This document shows positions 18,571 through 31,330 of a stretch of 64,000 bases of DNA, piece by piece (within the stretch, counting starts at the first letter, position 1; each line of letters starts with the position of its first letter). The notes under the pieces were generated by a model that saw nothing but the letters and a program-made list of their open reading frames with translations, was not told the DNA's origin and did no database searches. Origin of the DNA: Cymodocea nodosa (lineage: Eukaryota > Streptophyta > Magnoliopsida > Alismatales > Cymodoceaceae). The DNA is taken from NCBI GenBank assembly GCA_036874045.1, contig CM072339.1, forward strand, positions 18,483,501-18,547,500, written 5' to 3'. Position numbers and translations under genes: made by a program.

Positions 18571-20688
18571 CGTTTTCTTCCTCGTTCCTACATCTTCCTT
18601 GCATTTTGTCCTAATGTTGTTTTCGCCATTTTGTTACATAGATCTGTAATATTCTTTTATTGCCTTTGCTCTGCCCGTCCTCTGTGACCACATTTTGCCA
18701 TCGTTCGGTTGTTGGGTTCATACCCGAGAGATCAAAAGACGAGAGGCGCAGATTTTTTCAATATCTGTTTATCATTTCAACCAGGCTAGATCTGTTTATT
18801 TGCATGTATGTTTCTTTCGATCTGTTCCTATTGTTCTTTATTCTGGATCTTATTCTTGTCATTACAGTTTACCATTACCTGATTTAGATTAATGTTGTAC
18901 CATTTCGATGATCCATTGTTGGTATACTTGTCTAACTCTAGCCTGACTTGGAGAAATGTTATTGTTTGCTGAACGACTGGTGGAAATCATTGTTTTGACG
19001 GTTGGAAGTTTTAGTACTTGTCATTTATGCAACCTTATCGTATACTTTATTCTTTGTCATTTATGAAAGGCATTGTAAGTTGAGATGATATGTATTTTGA
19101 CTAGGAAGAGACCTAAGTGCGTTATACTTGTGTAGTTATTAAGGCACATTCAATAAAATTATTTATTTGTGTAGTACTTGGAACTGTTATTAAACTTGAA
19201 TATGGGAAAGTATCTCTACGAGTTAGATACATCATGCTAGAAATTTATATGACGTTCAATTAGTGATTTTTTGTCATGTTAGACAAAGTTGAGCATGAAT
19301 ACCACATACTGCATTGCATTGCAACTTAGGAGTCATGCATTTCATTTTTTCAAGCCTACTATGGAAGGAAGTAAATTCTGTTCCAAACTCCACAAAAGAA
19401 CTCCACCTCTTTTGTGGTTATTTTGGGAACATTCAAGATTTATTACTACAGGGTTCTAGTGGAGTACACTGCTTGAATCAGAAATTATAGAATTAAAGGA
19501 AATAAAGGAGTAATACATTTATAAGTATCATTTAGAAAATATTATAATATGTATTTCATTGCCTTTTAACTTACTACTATTGCGGTATGCATTTCAACAT
19601 AAATTCATTTTTCCCATGTGGTATGTCGGATTATCTCCCTAAAGAGACCAAAATCAGAAATCTATTGTCATTGTGTACTTATCTTTGTTGTTTAGCATTT
19701 TTCCTTAATAGAATACCTTACTATTTGCCCCTTGAGATCTTTGAATAGGTGCTAAAAAGAATGCTGAAATTCATGTAGTAGAAATAAAGGGGTGAATTTG
19801 GACTAAGTTTTATTTTAGATTGTACTCTCCTTGATCTTTCTAACAAGACTCTAATTGCTAAAATTTTATTGTTGGATATGCAAGTTACTATGTATGGCAT
19901 ATCCTTTCTTAATTCTTTATTTATGTATGGTAGGTTTCCTTTTTATCTATAAAGTTGTATTTTTTTAGGAAAATAACTTCTAAAAAAAAGAAATACGTAA
20001 ATTGGAGCACCAAATAGATTGAAATTTTTTTAGGTATTTAAGTGGTAGAAATTAGAGAAAGGAATGCAAAACAATAGGACGAGAAGAATACGTAAAGGTG
20101 AGACTACATCCATAATCATACCAATATTCTAAAAGAAATTTGGAATGAATTTGTGTAGGTGAAATATTTTATTTTGTATTATTTATTTTGGTAATAGAAC
20201 AAAAAAAAAATAGTTAATGTATTGTGTGAATAAATTATGTATTCTATGTGGAAGAAGAATAATATGTAATATTTTTGGTAAAATCTACTTGTAATGGCAT
20301 ATACTTTTGATGAAAAAAGTTATTTCATATGTGCATCTTGTATAGTTTTCGTTAAATAACAAAAAGTTAATAAAATGTTATTTTTAATTTACATGTTACA
20401 TTGTATTTTATAAATTGTTAATATATATTATATTATTTAAAATATTACTTTTAAAATGTAATATTTGAAATTTAAAATGTAATATTTAATATTTTAAAAA
20501 TTCTTAAATAATGTATTTCTTGTCATTTCCTACAAATACCTCAAAATTTTTATTATTTCCCATGTGTGTACAAATAACATTTTATTTTCTATTATATCCT
20601 ATCATTTTTATTTCTCATAATTCCCTAATCTCTTATCATTTCATTTCCCAACGAAAAATGTGTACAAACACTTTAACTTTCAATGATG
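18571..20688. other. AT-rich intergenic sequence, nothing identified
   Basis: No exon chain, RNA gene or clear transposon terminus is seen. The stretch 20030-20676 has weak resemblance to the TAA-flanked MITEs elsewhere in the window but was not accepted. Confidence 0.4.
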
Positions 20689-20713
20689 TCTCTCTCTCTC
20701 TCTCTCTCTCTCT
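20689..20713. repeat. (TC)n microsatellite
   Basis: Uninterrupted TC dinucleotide run of about 12 units. Confidence 0.95.
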
Positions 20714-21300
20714 AACTATTTTCTCTACTACTCTAACTACCATTGTCCTTCACAAATCTTGCAGCACAAATATACTTTTGATTGACTAGGATGGTTATTT
20801 TTAAGGGGAAAACAAGCATGTTTGGTTTTTCTATGCCCTAACCCATGGTGGTGGTGGTGCCTTTCATGATTACATTCATGACTTAGTGGTCATGGAAAAC
20901 TTTATAGTAGGGCGATCAATAAGCAAGGTAGGTAACTAGTGTGTTGCCATTCTTATATTTTCTATTATTATGTTATTCAACAGTTATTTTTGTCTATAAG
21001 TGATATATGACTGTGATTGTTTCTCGAGTCATATATATATGTTTTATCTTGAAACTCTAAACATTAATTTTTCAAATCTTTAATTCCTAATCTCTAGCTT
21101 TCCTCTTTTATCACTTCTTCTACATTGATCTTCTTCCTAGGTCCTCTCTTACAATCTCTCCACATCCCTTCTATGCAATTGAAATGATGAAAGAATAAAA
21201 GTTAGCATGGTATTAAAGCAAGTGATACTAATCTACAACCCTACAACTTCCAAAAACCCAAAGGAGACAAATCTATACTTGAAATGGACCAAAGATTACA
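20714..21300 (+). other. possible LTR end and tRNA-Met primer-binding site
   Basis: At about 21208 the sequence TGGTATTAAAGCAAG resembles the primer site complementary to initiator tRNA-Met (TGGTATCAGAGC), directly after a TTAGCA that could end an LTR. No matching second LTR is visible. Separately, 20851-20925 has an exon-like frame (AFHDYIHDLVVMENF) followed by a GT. It is unassigned. Confidence 0.35.
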
Positions 21301-21379
21301 TAAGAGGAGAGTGAATTGTGTTTTTCAATTATAAATGATAATTAAAACTCTAATATAAATAATTAATAATAATTTTTAT

Positions 21380-22660
21380 TCAAATATTCTATTTATAGAG
21401 TTTCAATCATAATTTACAATTCAAAATCTTCTTGAATTCTAAGTACAATAATTTAACAATCAAAACAAACTTTAAGCAAGTCATTCTAACTTATAAACAA
21501 AGAAAACAAATGTGTGAAATTAAAATTATTTCTCTCTGTACACGAATTTCTTCTCCTTTGTTATGCAACTATTCAACGACTGATTTCTTGAATTTCTCAA
21601 TCTTCATGGAAGTTTCAAATCCTTAAAGAAAATCTATTCCTCGGAGTTCTTCACGAGTGTGATTTTTCTTTTTTTTTATTTTAGAGTGTTTTTTTAGAGA
21701 TATTTGATCAACAAAAATTGTATGTCTTAAATAATCAATAATCAATGTATACATATCTTCATGTTCATTCATGACTTGATCAATATCCACTCTTCATGTT
21801 TTCTATTTTGATTTCAAATTTAAAATTTAAATTATATACATTATGTTCTACGTTTTCTTTTTGAATCATTGATTTTGAATTCCTCAAAAAATTCATTTTT
21901 AATTAAATTTTTCATCAAGTGTAATAACAAATCGTTACTTTAATACTAATTAAATATGCAAATAAAATATAAACTTGTAACTTAATGTAATTAATTCAAT
22001 GAGTTCAACATATGGCATATACATGACACAAATCAAATATTTAAATAATAATAATTTTATCACAAACAAATATTAATTTTTTAAGTTTTAATACTAATCT
22101 AGCACGTCTTAATATTCAAACATGCAACTAAACATATGCAGTTATACTAACTTAACAAGTTAAACATGTACAACTTACATGATATAATATAACATTTGTA
22201 ATGTTAAAATTCAACACATGTAAAATAATAACTTAACTAGTTATTACATATAACTCATAACGTTTTGTTATTAACTCAACAAGTTACTCATATGACCTTG
22301 TAATGTAAATGTTGCTAACTTAATAAGTTACTTATGTGACATTGTAACCTAATGTTGTATTAACTTAACAAGTTATTTACATGCACAATACATGTTACAA
22401 ATATATAAAATTAAAATATATTATGTTTAACAATATAAAAATATGTTAACTCAATGACAAGTTGTATGAAAGTTAGTATAACTCAACGATATGTTATATA
22501 ACTTATCACATATTCAAATCCAATACAAACAAATATATAACTTCAAAACATTTTCTATATAAATCGATGTTTTCAATTTAACTTCTTAAATAATAAAATT
22601 AATTAATTAAATATGATTATTTAATATTTTGCATATATCATCAAAATATAATTCTTAACA
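21380..22660 (-). mobile_element. possible LTR of a minus-strand retrotransposon, with palindromic repeats
   Basis: On the minus strand a purine tract ending GAGGAGAT is followed at about 22660 by TGTTAAGAATTATATTTTGA, a typical polypurine tract/LTR junction. A TATA box (CTCTATAAATAG on the minus strand) lies near 21385-21402. Between them, palindromic units of the form TAACTTAACAAGTTA recur. The far LTR boundary is not certain, so only the polarity and the near edge are supported. Confidence 0.4.
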
Positions 22661-22979
22661 ATCTCCTCTTTTTTTATGATAACAAAAATATATTAAATCA
22701 ATTAACACATTTTTTTTCAACAGACAACTTAACCAAAATTTCATCTCCTCTTTAAAAATTGATAAAACATAATCATCTCATCTTTTTTGTCATTAATAAA
22801 AAAAATGATTAGAAGGTAAAGTATGAAATAAAATTTTACAACACACTCTTTGTAAACTTTAATATAAACATAAAATATATTTATAGAAATCATAACGTTT
22901 AGATATTTAACAATATATAAACATTACATTTTGTGTTTAGAATACAAGTAAACATACATACAATCATCTATTACTTCTT

Positions 22980-25110
22980 AAAATATTTTCTGTGGCATTA
23001 CTATTTTTATCTCTTAGATATCTAATATCATTTATGATTTTTGTTAATATTACATCTAAGTCAGGTGGTAGTTGTGTTTGTTGTACTTATTTTGAATCTC
23101 ATTATTATTATTGTTCTTTTTATTGTACTTGTTTTGAATCTCATTGTTATTGTTGTTGTACTTGTTTTGAATCTCATTATTATTGTTATTGTCATTCTTT
23201 TTGTTGTTGATGTTGATATTTTTGTAAATTTTTTATATTAAATTCTTTTATGCCTTTTATTTTAGATGGTCATATAGATAAATTTAATTAGCTTGCAATG
23301 ATTTGACATAAATTTAATCGACAATGATATATAAATACATCAAATCAATTTATTTAAATTCTATTCAGTATATCATAAGTTACATATAAACTTCTACTTA
23401 CTTCTAAATTGTGTTTAACTCTCTAAAATAAATTTGTATGCAAAATGTTTGCAACAAATCTAACTTTAGCATTCAAATTTTTCATTAATCTCTTTTCAGA
23501 ATATATTTATGGAACTTTAAATAATAAATGAATATCCCATTCCAACTGTCTTATAATGTTAAATTTGTTCATCACAACTCCATTTTTTAATCCTAATAAA
23601 TGAAAAATCAACTCATGAGATAAAGTAAATTCTTGTTAAATAACTTGAGTTTTCAAAGTATTATTTTCTTATACCATATTGTTGTAAAAAGTTGCTATAA
23701 ATTCTTTATATTATCTCTATTTAGGTAAAAATTGAATTAAATCTTGAAACTCAAATAAGTTTTTGATAAATTTCAAATTTTTAAATTTGATTGGTCTAAT
23801 ATGTAGTATTTGATATGAAATAAAATTTCTATATTTCTATAATACTTCTTCTGATCTAAAATATAAAATATTACCTTGAATTTCCTTAGAGAGAAATTCA
23901 TTAGGTGACACTTGAAGCTTATTTTCTAAATTAATGTTTTCTTTAGGATTGTCTTCCATTCTATCTTCTTCAATATGAATGTTAGTGTGTTCCTCTAGTA
24001 GAATTGTATCTTGAAGTTGTTTTGGTAAGTTTGTATCTTTAGCTTCAATAGTATAAGGAATTTCAGTATTTTCTACATCCATAGTTTCAGTTTCCATAGA
24101 AAATGCAAAATTGTCTTGTTCTTCAGATCCAATAGCCTTTATATCTATCTATTCTTTAACATTTTTCTTAACAGATATTTCAATTTCTTCATGTTGTAAA
24201 TCTTTTATTTCTATAGAATTCTCTAGCTAATTTTCAATAAGCCTTTCTAAAGTATTTTCTTTTTTAATTACCTCTACTCTAGACATATTGGTCATTAAAT
24301 ATGTTTTTGTCTCAATATTTTCAATAACTTCAACAATAGCTTGTTCAACTTGATTTACTTAGATTTAGTAATTCTCGTATCATCAAGATTTATATTTAGA
24401 GAAATACTTGAACTAATTTGTTGTCTTTTCAATTCTTCAAGTTTCTATGTTTCTTAAAGAAAATAACGTTTCATCATTACTATTTATTTCTCTATTTTCA
24501 GAATGTGATGAAATTTCTAAATTGATAATTTTTTCAAATGCAACATAAGGTACAATGGCTAAACAAACATTGTCCTTAGAAATTTCTATTTCATTTGATT
24601 TTTCTTTTTTAGAAAAGGTTGTTTTCATAATATTTGAAATAACTTTTTACTTCTTATAATAAGTTAGCTTTTCTTCTTGTCTTTTTGCTATACTCTTTTC
24701 AATTTGTTCTAACATTGTTTTTTGTTGTAACTCATCGAAAGTATTTTCTATAGCAATCACTTGTCTAAGTTGTACATTTTCTTGATTTATAGGTATTTCA
24801 AACTGTTCTCTAGTTGAAGGTGCAAACAATGGCGTTGGAATTGTAGATACATACTCTCCTTAACTGGTGCAAGTCTAGTTCCATTTATTAGTGTTTGCGA
24901 TATCTTGTTAGAAAAATCAACTCTTTTTTCCATATATTTAACATATTCTTCTAAGAATGCAAACTCAGCATATTTCATTTTGTATTTTCTATCAAATTTA
25001 TTTTTAATACCTATTTTATAAATATTTTTTGTAATATGTTTAAGTTTAAGTTGAACTTCATCTAATATTTTTTCAAAAAAGAAATATTCTTTATAAATGC
25101 GAGCTTGTTA
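22980..25110 (-). pseudogene. long decayed acidic/coiled-coil ORF, family not recognised
   Basis: Several minus-strand open segments line up as one eroded protein of perhaps 600-700 residues. The N-terminal part (about 24790-25080) is Lys/Glu-rich and helical (YAEFAFLEEYVKYMEKRVDF and onward). The middle is Glu/Ile/Asn-rich (24437-24829, 23837-24097). The C-terminal part (23070-23200) has three copies of a peptide like NNNNEIQNKYN, followed by a short tail ending near 22980. The segments are separated by stops and frame changes. It lies on the same strand as, and upstream of, the polypurine tract/LTR junction at 22660, so it may belong to a non-autonomous LTR element. An endogenous plant pararetrovirus is another possibility that I cannot test here. 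Confidence 0.45.
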
Positions 25111-25547
25111 TTTGGATTAAAAGATTTATAAATAATTTAAATCTTAACTTTGATAAGTGGTTCAATAGAAATGTATCGTGATAACTAAGTGAAAATAAAT
25201 TTTATACATAGTGATGTAAATACAACAAAAAGATAGTATATTAATATACATTATTACTATATTCATTATATTATAGGAAAGAGAAATAAATTTGAGTTAT
25301 ATCTCTACTTTAGATATGATTATTGATCATTTAACAAAAAGAATTCTAGTAGAAAAGTTTACTAAATTTATAAACTTAATGAGATTAAGGAATATTTTCA
25401 TAGATGATGAAAATGAAAAATATTCTTATGAATAGTGGAAGTGAAAGATTAAAATTATACACTTCATGAATGGTAGAAGTGGAAATTGAAATCATACATC
25501 TCGATGCATGAAATATAATGTATGGTCTTCATGACCAAGTAGAAGAT

Positions 25548-25920
25548 GTTGGAATAATGGTCATTGAAGACCATCGATGAAAAAAAATGAGTAACGCATG
25601 TCTGTTACTCGACCAGTGAATGTATAGTCGTTTCAACCATCAGAATGAGTTATTGGATGGAGGGGCGATGATGAGACATTCTCTCTTGTTATAAACAGGG
25701 GGTGAGATGTGGTTGAGGATTCACTCATTCAAGAAAAACAAAAAGAACTCTCATCTTACCACTATCGTTGAATGTGAGAGCTCCCTCCCACCAGTCATAG
25801 CTATCTCGCTTGAAAATGTTACAATATTTACTTTGACTTGTTTAAATATTTCTTTAATTATATCATTTTTAAAATTTTCTTTTGTTTTAACTTATGAGAA
25901 AGAGAAGTTATAGTCTTAGA
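25548..25920 (+). mobile_element. LTR-like segment with TATA box
   Basis: The segment opens TGTTGGAATAATGGTCATTG and has a promoter-like TTATAAACAGGGGGTGAG near 25689. A leader then begins ATTCACTCATTCAAG. The 3' boundary and any partner LTR were not found, so this is a candidate solo LTR or leader only. Confidence 0.3.
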
Positions 25921-25929
25921 ATGAGATGC

Positions 25930-26840
25930 TTCTATGGGTTCTTCGACTATTTCCTCCTCTAACTCATTTTCCTTATTTTACTCGCTACTATTGTTAACAT
26001 CTAAATTTTCTTTATCTTGCTTGATCTTCATTTTTCTTTATCTTTTATTTCCTCATCTACTTGGTCTTTACGAACATCTAACATCTAAATTTTTATCGCT
26101 AAGTTCTTTATCTTCTTTATTAACAACTTGGTCCTCTTTTCTATATGTGGGAGCACTAAAAGTTTTACCTGATCTAATGGTCACACAAGCATCTATAGGC
26201 TCCATTGTAGTTTCTCTATTTTCAAGTCTTCGTCAACTTCTATAGTTTCTTTTCTATGATTTCATTTTTTTAATTATTTATAGGTGGCTTGAAGGAGACT
26301 TCATCAACTAATCTAGCTGAAAAGACACCCTTCTCAGTTTTATGTATATCATCACAATCTCCATTAGGTTCACAAGTGAGTGCCTATTTGGCTCCATAGG
26401 TTTAATAAAATAATACTCCTCCTTATGCATCTTCTTAGTGAACTCCATTTGCTGCCCCCAAAGCTAATATTCTATTTACCAACCTATTTTCCATCTCCTT
26501 AGCCTCATTTCCTTCTTCTATGACCTCAACATAAGAACTACAATTATTATGTTCAATATTAGCATTATGTGAATTTCCATCAGTAACTTGATAGTTTGAG
26601 TTCATAGCATTAGGTGGTCCATTATTATTATTATTATTTTCTTCATCAGGTTGTAATATATTCTCATTATGTTCAATTATATGGCCATGTTTTTCAAGTA
26701 ATTCATATAATAAACATCCAGCTCCAATATGCCCCTAAAAATGACATTTTATCACATACAGGGGTAAATCCATCTCCAAAAGAATGGAAATTTTTCTCCA
26801 TTACTCTTTCTTTTGGAAATACACAACCAAAGGCAAACTA
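25930..26840 (-). pseudogene. decayed minus-strand ORF with a zinc-knuckle-like segment
   Basis: The minus strand near 26700-26760 reads KCHF.GHIGAGC with a following His, resembling a CCHC knuckle. It is followed by an Asn-rich linker and VIEEGNEAKEMENRLVNRIL. Downstream segments are Lys/Glu-rich with many stops. This looks like the gag-like or ORF1 region of a retroelement, but the family cannot be set from the remains. Confidence 0.35.
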
Positions 26841-27596
26841 TGAATTATGGTCCAGAAATCTAAGTTGATTAATTATAAAATTTTAACTTAAAAGTCTAAT
26901 TTAATATGCATCAATTCTTTGAACGGACAAGAGTAAATGGTCATGTTATTGTTCATTAATACGTAAGGCACACATGCATGGTCAAATGAACATGATTGCT
27001 CATATCATCCACTTCATTTTTTTTTTCCTTATGCCCCTTAAGCTCAACGATCTTAGTAACCACAATTATCCCTAGCACTTGTGTCTTAAAATACTTGAAA
27101 ATATGTTAGAAATGATAAATAAAAAATATAGATACTAGAAGTATAAAATCATATGCCACCATTATACTAAATTGTTTCAACATAGAAATTCAGCTCATTC
27201 TTTCTATCACTAAAATATGAACTCATTTATGCACTTTATCATCTAATGAAACTAAATCATAAATCTTACTCTTAATTGAATTTCCATGTTGATAAATTTC
27301 ACATTACCCATTTCAAGGTTTTAATTAATAAAATTCACATTTAATGTATTCTTCATAATCAATTAATCTGAATTTATATTAACACAATTATCTCATAAAA
27401 TCCACAATATACTTGTAATTGATTGCAATAAAATATAAATAACTTCATAAAAATATGGAAATTTTAGCTCCAAACAATCACACTTTCTAAGAGAGGAGAT
27501 GAGAAGCAATCAATTATGCATGAGGATATATATTTAGAATGGTTCAACCACATAGCCTAGTCCAATCCATAAATCTTCCTTTTAGAATTTCACTAA

Positions 27597-28330
27597 GGAT
27601 TCATTTATACACCTAGAAAATAATGGAAATAAATAAAAAGAAAGTTTTAAAAAGTTATAAAAAATAATAAAAGAGAAAGTTACAGAAAGTCAACAAAAAT
27701 ATGGGTGTTTGTGTACAACTAAAAATGTAACAAAAAATAATAGAATATGAATTTAATAAAATACAATTCTTTAATGTTCGTAACAAGTTTATAAATAAAA
27801 ATATGATTTTTACAATAAAAGATGATGAAATATGATTTTTATTATAAAATATGATTTTTTTAGATAAAAGATGATAAAATATGCTTTTTATGATTTATGA
27901 TGATAAAATATGATTTTTATGATAAAAGATAATAAAATATGATATTTAGGATTTATGATGATAAAATATGATTTTTGTGATAAAAGATGATAAATATGAT
28001 TTATGATAATAAAATATAATTTTTAAGATAAAAGATGCAAAAATATGATTTTTATGATTTATGATAATAACATATGATTCATATGAAAATTAAAATAAAA
28101 GTTTCGTTTAACATATGGTGGGGACAAGTCATCACTTTCCAAATCTTTCACATCTTTCAATGTTGAAAAAGATATATGAAGAAAAAAATTTCTTAAGAAA
28201 GTTAAGGTGGAAAATTTATTAAATTTTTCTCTACTTTCCATCTCATACAAACACCTTGTATCTTATCTTAACTTTCTATTATTTTCTTTCTTATTTCTTT
28301 CTATCATTTTCCACCATGTGCAAATCCTCT
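27597..28330. mobile_element. MITE of the Harbinger-like family, copy D1, with internal minisatellite
   Basis: The element is flanked by TAA at 27594-27596 and 28331-28333. Its ends are imperfect inverted repeats (left GGATTCATTTATACACC, right reverse complement AGAGGATTTGCACATGG). The interior (about 27790-28080) contains tandem units of roughly 30-35 bp built on ATAAAATATGATTTTTATGA. It aligns along most of its length with the element at 44001-44642. No coding capacity. Confidence 0.72.
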
Positions 28331-29680
28331 TAAATGATTTTCTTAAGTTAATATGCTATCATCAGAAATCTCCTTTGGCAAGATAATACCAAACCTTTCC
28401 GCCCAACCAATCTGTGAAGCCTCCTCACAACTCAATGAGTGCCTGTATAAAGAATCAAAGTAGAGCCCCCACAAGTGTGTTCCTCTCTCTCTCTCTCTCT
28501 TTCTCAATGAAATGTAGATTGGAGTGATTTGGAATTTTCTTGAGAGTGGGACAAAGAAGAATCTCTTAATGATGTGAGTGTTGTGTATAGAAAGAAAGTT
28601 ATTAGAGAGACCTGAAAAGAAATCATCATTGTTCAGCAGTAACCTTCATAACTTGACCTGAAGAATTCCTTCTCAACCAGAAAGGATCATTTTCTCACGT
28701 AATTTAGTTTTAAAAAAATTCATATATAATCAATAGTTTTTTTTCCATAATCTCAGAAAACCTTACCTCCCTTATAGTTTTTGATTCAATCTCAGTTTTT
28801 TGCATACAATTTTAGGAAATCTCTTGAGTTAAACTTTGTCAGTTTTTAATGGTATAACGTTACCACAATTTTAGACAAGGCTTTCTTATTTATCACTTGT
28901 TGGAAATAGTCTTACATCATTTGAGTTTTATATATGTTAATTTTCTCCGCTCATTATTAATTGATCGAGTTAAAATTTTACATGATATGGGAGTAAGTCC
29001 ATGCATACTTACTTATGGGCACGTTTAGATACATAAATAAATCACAAGTAAAACAATGCATTAAAAATAGTTTCACATCATTTAAGTGAAGATTGAACTT
29101 AAGACTTGTTTACGTGTTAATTTTTTTCACTGTTATTAATTGATTTTCACACACATCTAATCTGTGTAAATATTTGTAAACATATAAGTTATAAAAAGGA
29201 GGATCTATTAGAAATAGTCTTACGTTATTTAAGCCGAGACCGAACCTACAAATTAATTTTTTGCGCTTATTGTTATTAATTTTAAATTAAAATTTCACGT
29301 CACTCCCGGTTTTCACTAGAAAGATAAATGAACGACGACGATTTATGGAAAAACAACATAAACCCTGGAACCTTATATGGCATATGTATGAGCAAATGAC
29401 TCAACGTGGAGGGCTAAGGTTCCATGCAAAAGTGTTCTCAATGATTTCGTGGAAATAAACAAGCATATAATGAGTAGAGTCGTAGAGATACGCAATTACT
29501 AATCTTTTTTTAATAATTGTTATCAAATGTCGTTTATATATCAACTTATTTTTGTTAAGTCAGTTAGAAATAGAAACATGGAATAATAATAATAAAACTA
29601 AATTGCGAAGACCAACTTATATACATGATTTGGATTAAAATAATGAAAAAAAAAAAGAAGCAGCGTGAGCAGGTCCCCTA
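28331..29680. other. spacer with (TC)n run and three diverged repeat units
   Basis: A TC microsatellite lies at 28482-28504. At about 28899, 29062 and 29206 three diverged segments begin with a form of GAAATAGTCTTACATCATTT and run into a TTATTAATTGA tail. No gene is seen. Confidence 0.5.
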
Positions 29681-29830
29681 TGTGACGTGACGTATATATA
29701 AAGTTTTGATCTCTGTAAGCATATCAATAGAACCAAACGGTGGACCATTGGTATCAGTGTTGCAACATCCCCGATGATTAATTTCCTGAAAAAATAGATA
29801 GCAGGAAATTAAGCTCAATTAATTACCTGC
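29680..29830 (+). promoter_or_regulatory. promoter-like TATA with ACGT elements and a downstream inverted repeat
   Basis: TGACGTGACGTATATATAAA at about 29681-29700 combines two ACGT cores with a TATA box. About 80 bp further, TTAATTTCCTG (29778-29788) and CAGGAAATTAA (29802-29812) form a perfect 11-bp inverted repeat around a 13-nt loop. No ORF follows, so a non-coding transcript is possible but not shown. Confidence 0.3.
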
Positions 29831-30057
29831 TTCCTGAAGATGCTTTTTTTCTCAGGGGCCACCTAAATGTAGAAGAGGAAAGAGCAACGACTGTTTCTAT
29901 CAACACCCAAAGCACTAAAGAGATTCAAAAGGTAACCAGACCATGGCATTTCTTATACGTCGATTCTCCTCTCGATCCACATGGTTACTTAGATCAACCT
30001 CCCAAAATGATTTATATTTAAAGAGCAATTCATGAGTTGCATTTGTACCTACTAGAG

Positions 30058-30088
<31 letters not shown>

Positions 30089-31330
30089 CGAGGAATAATA
30101 GAAGAAAACGACCATATGAAGAAAGACAAAGCATTCAAGCATTAATGATAACAATAGAGGAATACTTAGTCAATCAATCTACACTTTTGTCTGCAAAGTT
30201 AGTTACGAATTTCGAACTCGTGATTAAAGAGATAATGGAAAACTTAGTCATCATCTTGATGCAAGATCACATGGTGCCAATCAATAAATGACTTGGTCCT
30301 TGGATATGATGTATCAATTCCAAGGGCATGCTACCGGCCATTCGGAGAAGAGTGAACATACATATTATCAGAAGAAATAAATGTATGGCCCGCGGATATA
30401 TAACACAAAACAGCTACGAAAACAACCAGAAAAAGAACAGAAATCAGTCTAAAAGTAAAAAAAGAAAAACATTTCCAGTTACCTTTTTTAGTTCTTGGCA
30501 TAATTGATGTTCTTATATTATCACCATGGTACATATCAATCAACACGATACTTGTCGACAAGCAAAGATCGGGAAGGATCGAAGATGTATCGAATGAAGA
30601 AAAACGGGAATGGAAAGTAAGAGAGATGAAAGAGTGGAAGAACACCCAAGTAATTGCTCGTGAAAAAATCTTGTCCGTCAACAGAAGAGCGATGGTGTTA
30701 AAAGAAGTTTATTTTTACAACTAATAATAGACTCATCTATCAGTTTAACAGAAGGTTAACTACTAATAACTGGGTAGCTAACAACAGCGCTATGGCAGAA
30801 TAACTAATAACCGAGCTAATAAAGATAAACACGGAAGTAGTATGTTTGTTTGAACGAAACATAAAATATGCTTTAATCACTCCTTCACTTCAATCACAGC
30901 TTTCTTGGGTAATATAATATATACCAAGGACGGGCAATTAATCAACCTCCGCGGGCTCTTCTCTGAACTAACAATCCGTTAATTAATTGTACATAGAATG
31001 CAATAATATCAATATATTGCACACGATCAAGCGCCCGGAATATGTAATTCAACTCGATTCACGATCAGCATATAATATATTTCAGCAAAAGAAGGTGGAT
31101 CTCTCGGGGTATCCATATATATTGTACAAGCAAGACTCATGCACACACACTAGCAAAGACCACAACCCACGACACACATACGGTTTATTTAATTCCATGG
31201 TGATCACCTCCAGGTATATATATATATGCGAAGCGTCGCAAATCTCCACTTACTCGGGAAATCCACAGTTTATTTCTATATATATAACTGATAAAACTAA
31301 TGAAGAGAAGGTACGGCTGTGGATGAGTCA
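29830..31330. other. intergenic, includes likely 3' UTR of the FPF1-type gene
   Basis: A (TA)n run lies at 30063-30088. A minus-strand open frame at 30331-30681 (116 codons) has one hydrophobic segment but no family that I know, so it was not called. The part near 31100-31330 is probably 3' UTR of the gene on the minus strand. Confidence 0.4.

Noticed and set aside
20030-20676. Possible further TAA-flanked MITE
   Set aside because: The right end resembles the family, but no convincing matching left end was found.
23041-23241. Plus-strand frame with a Val/Leu/Ile repeat
   Set aside because: It is the antisense of the NNNNEIQNKYN peptide repeat. The minus-strand reading joins a longer coding-like region.
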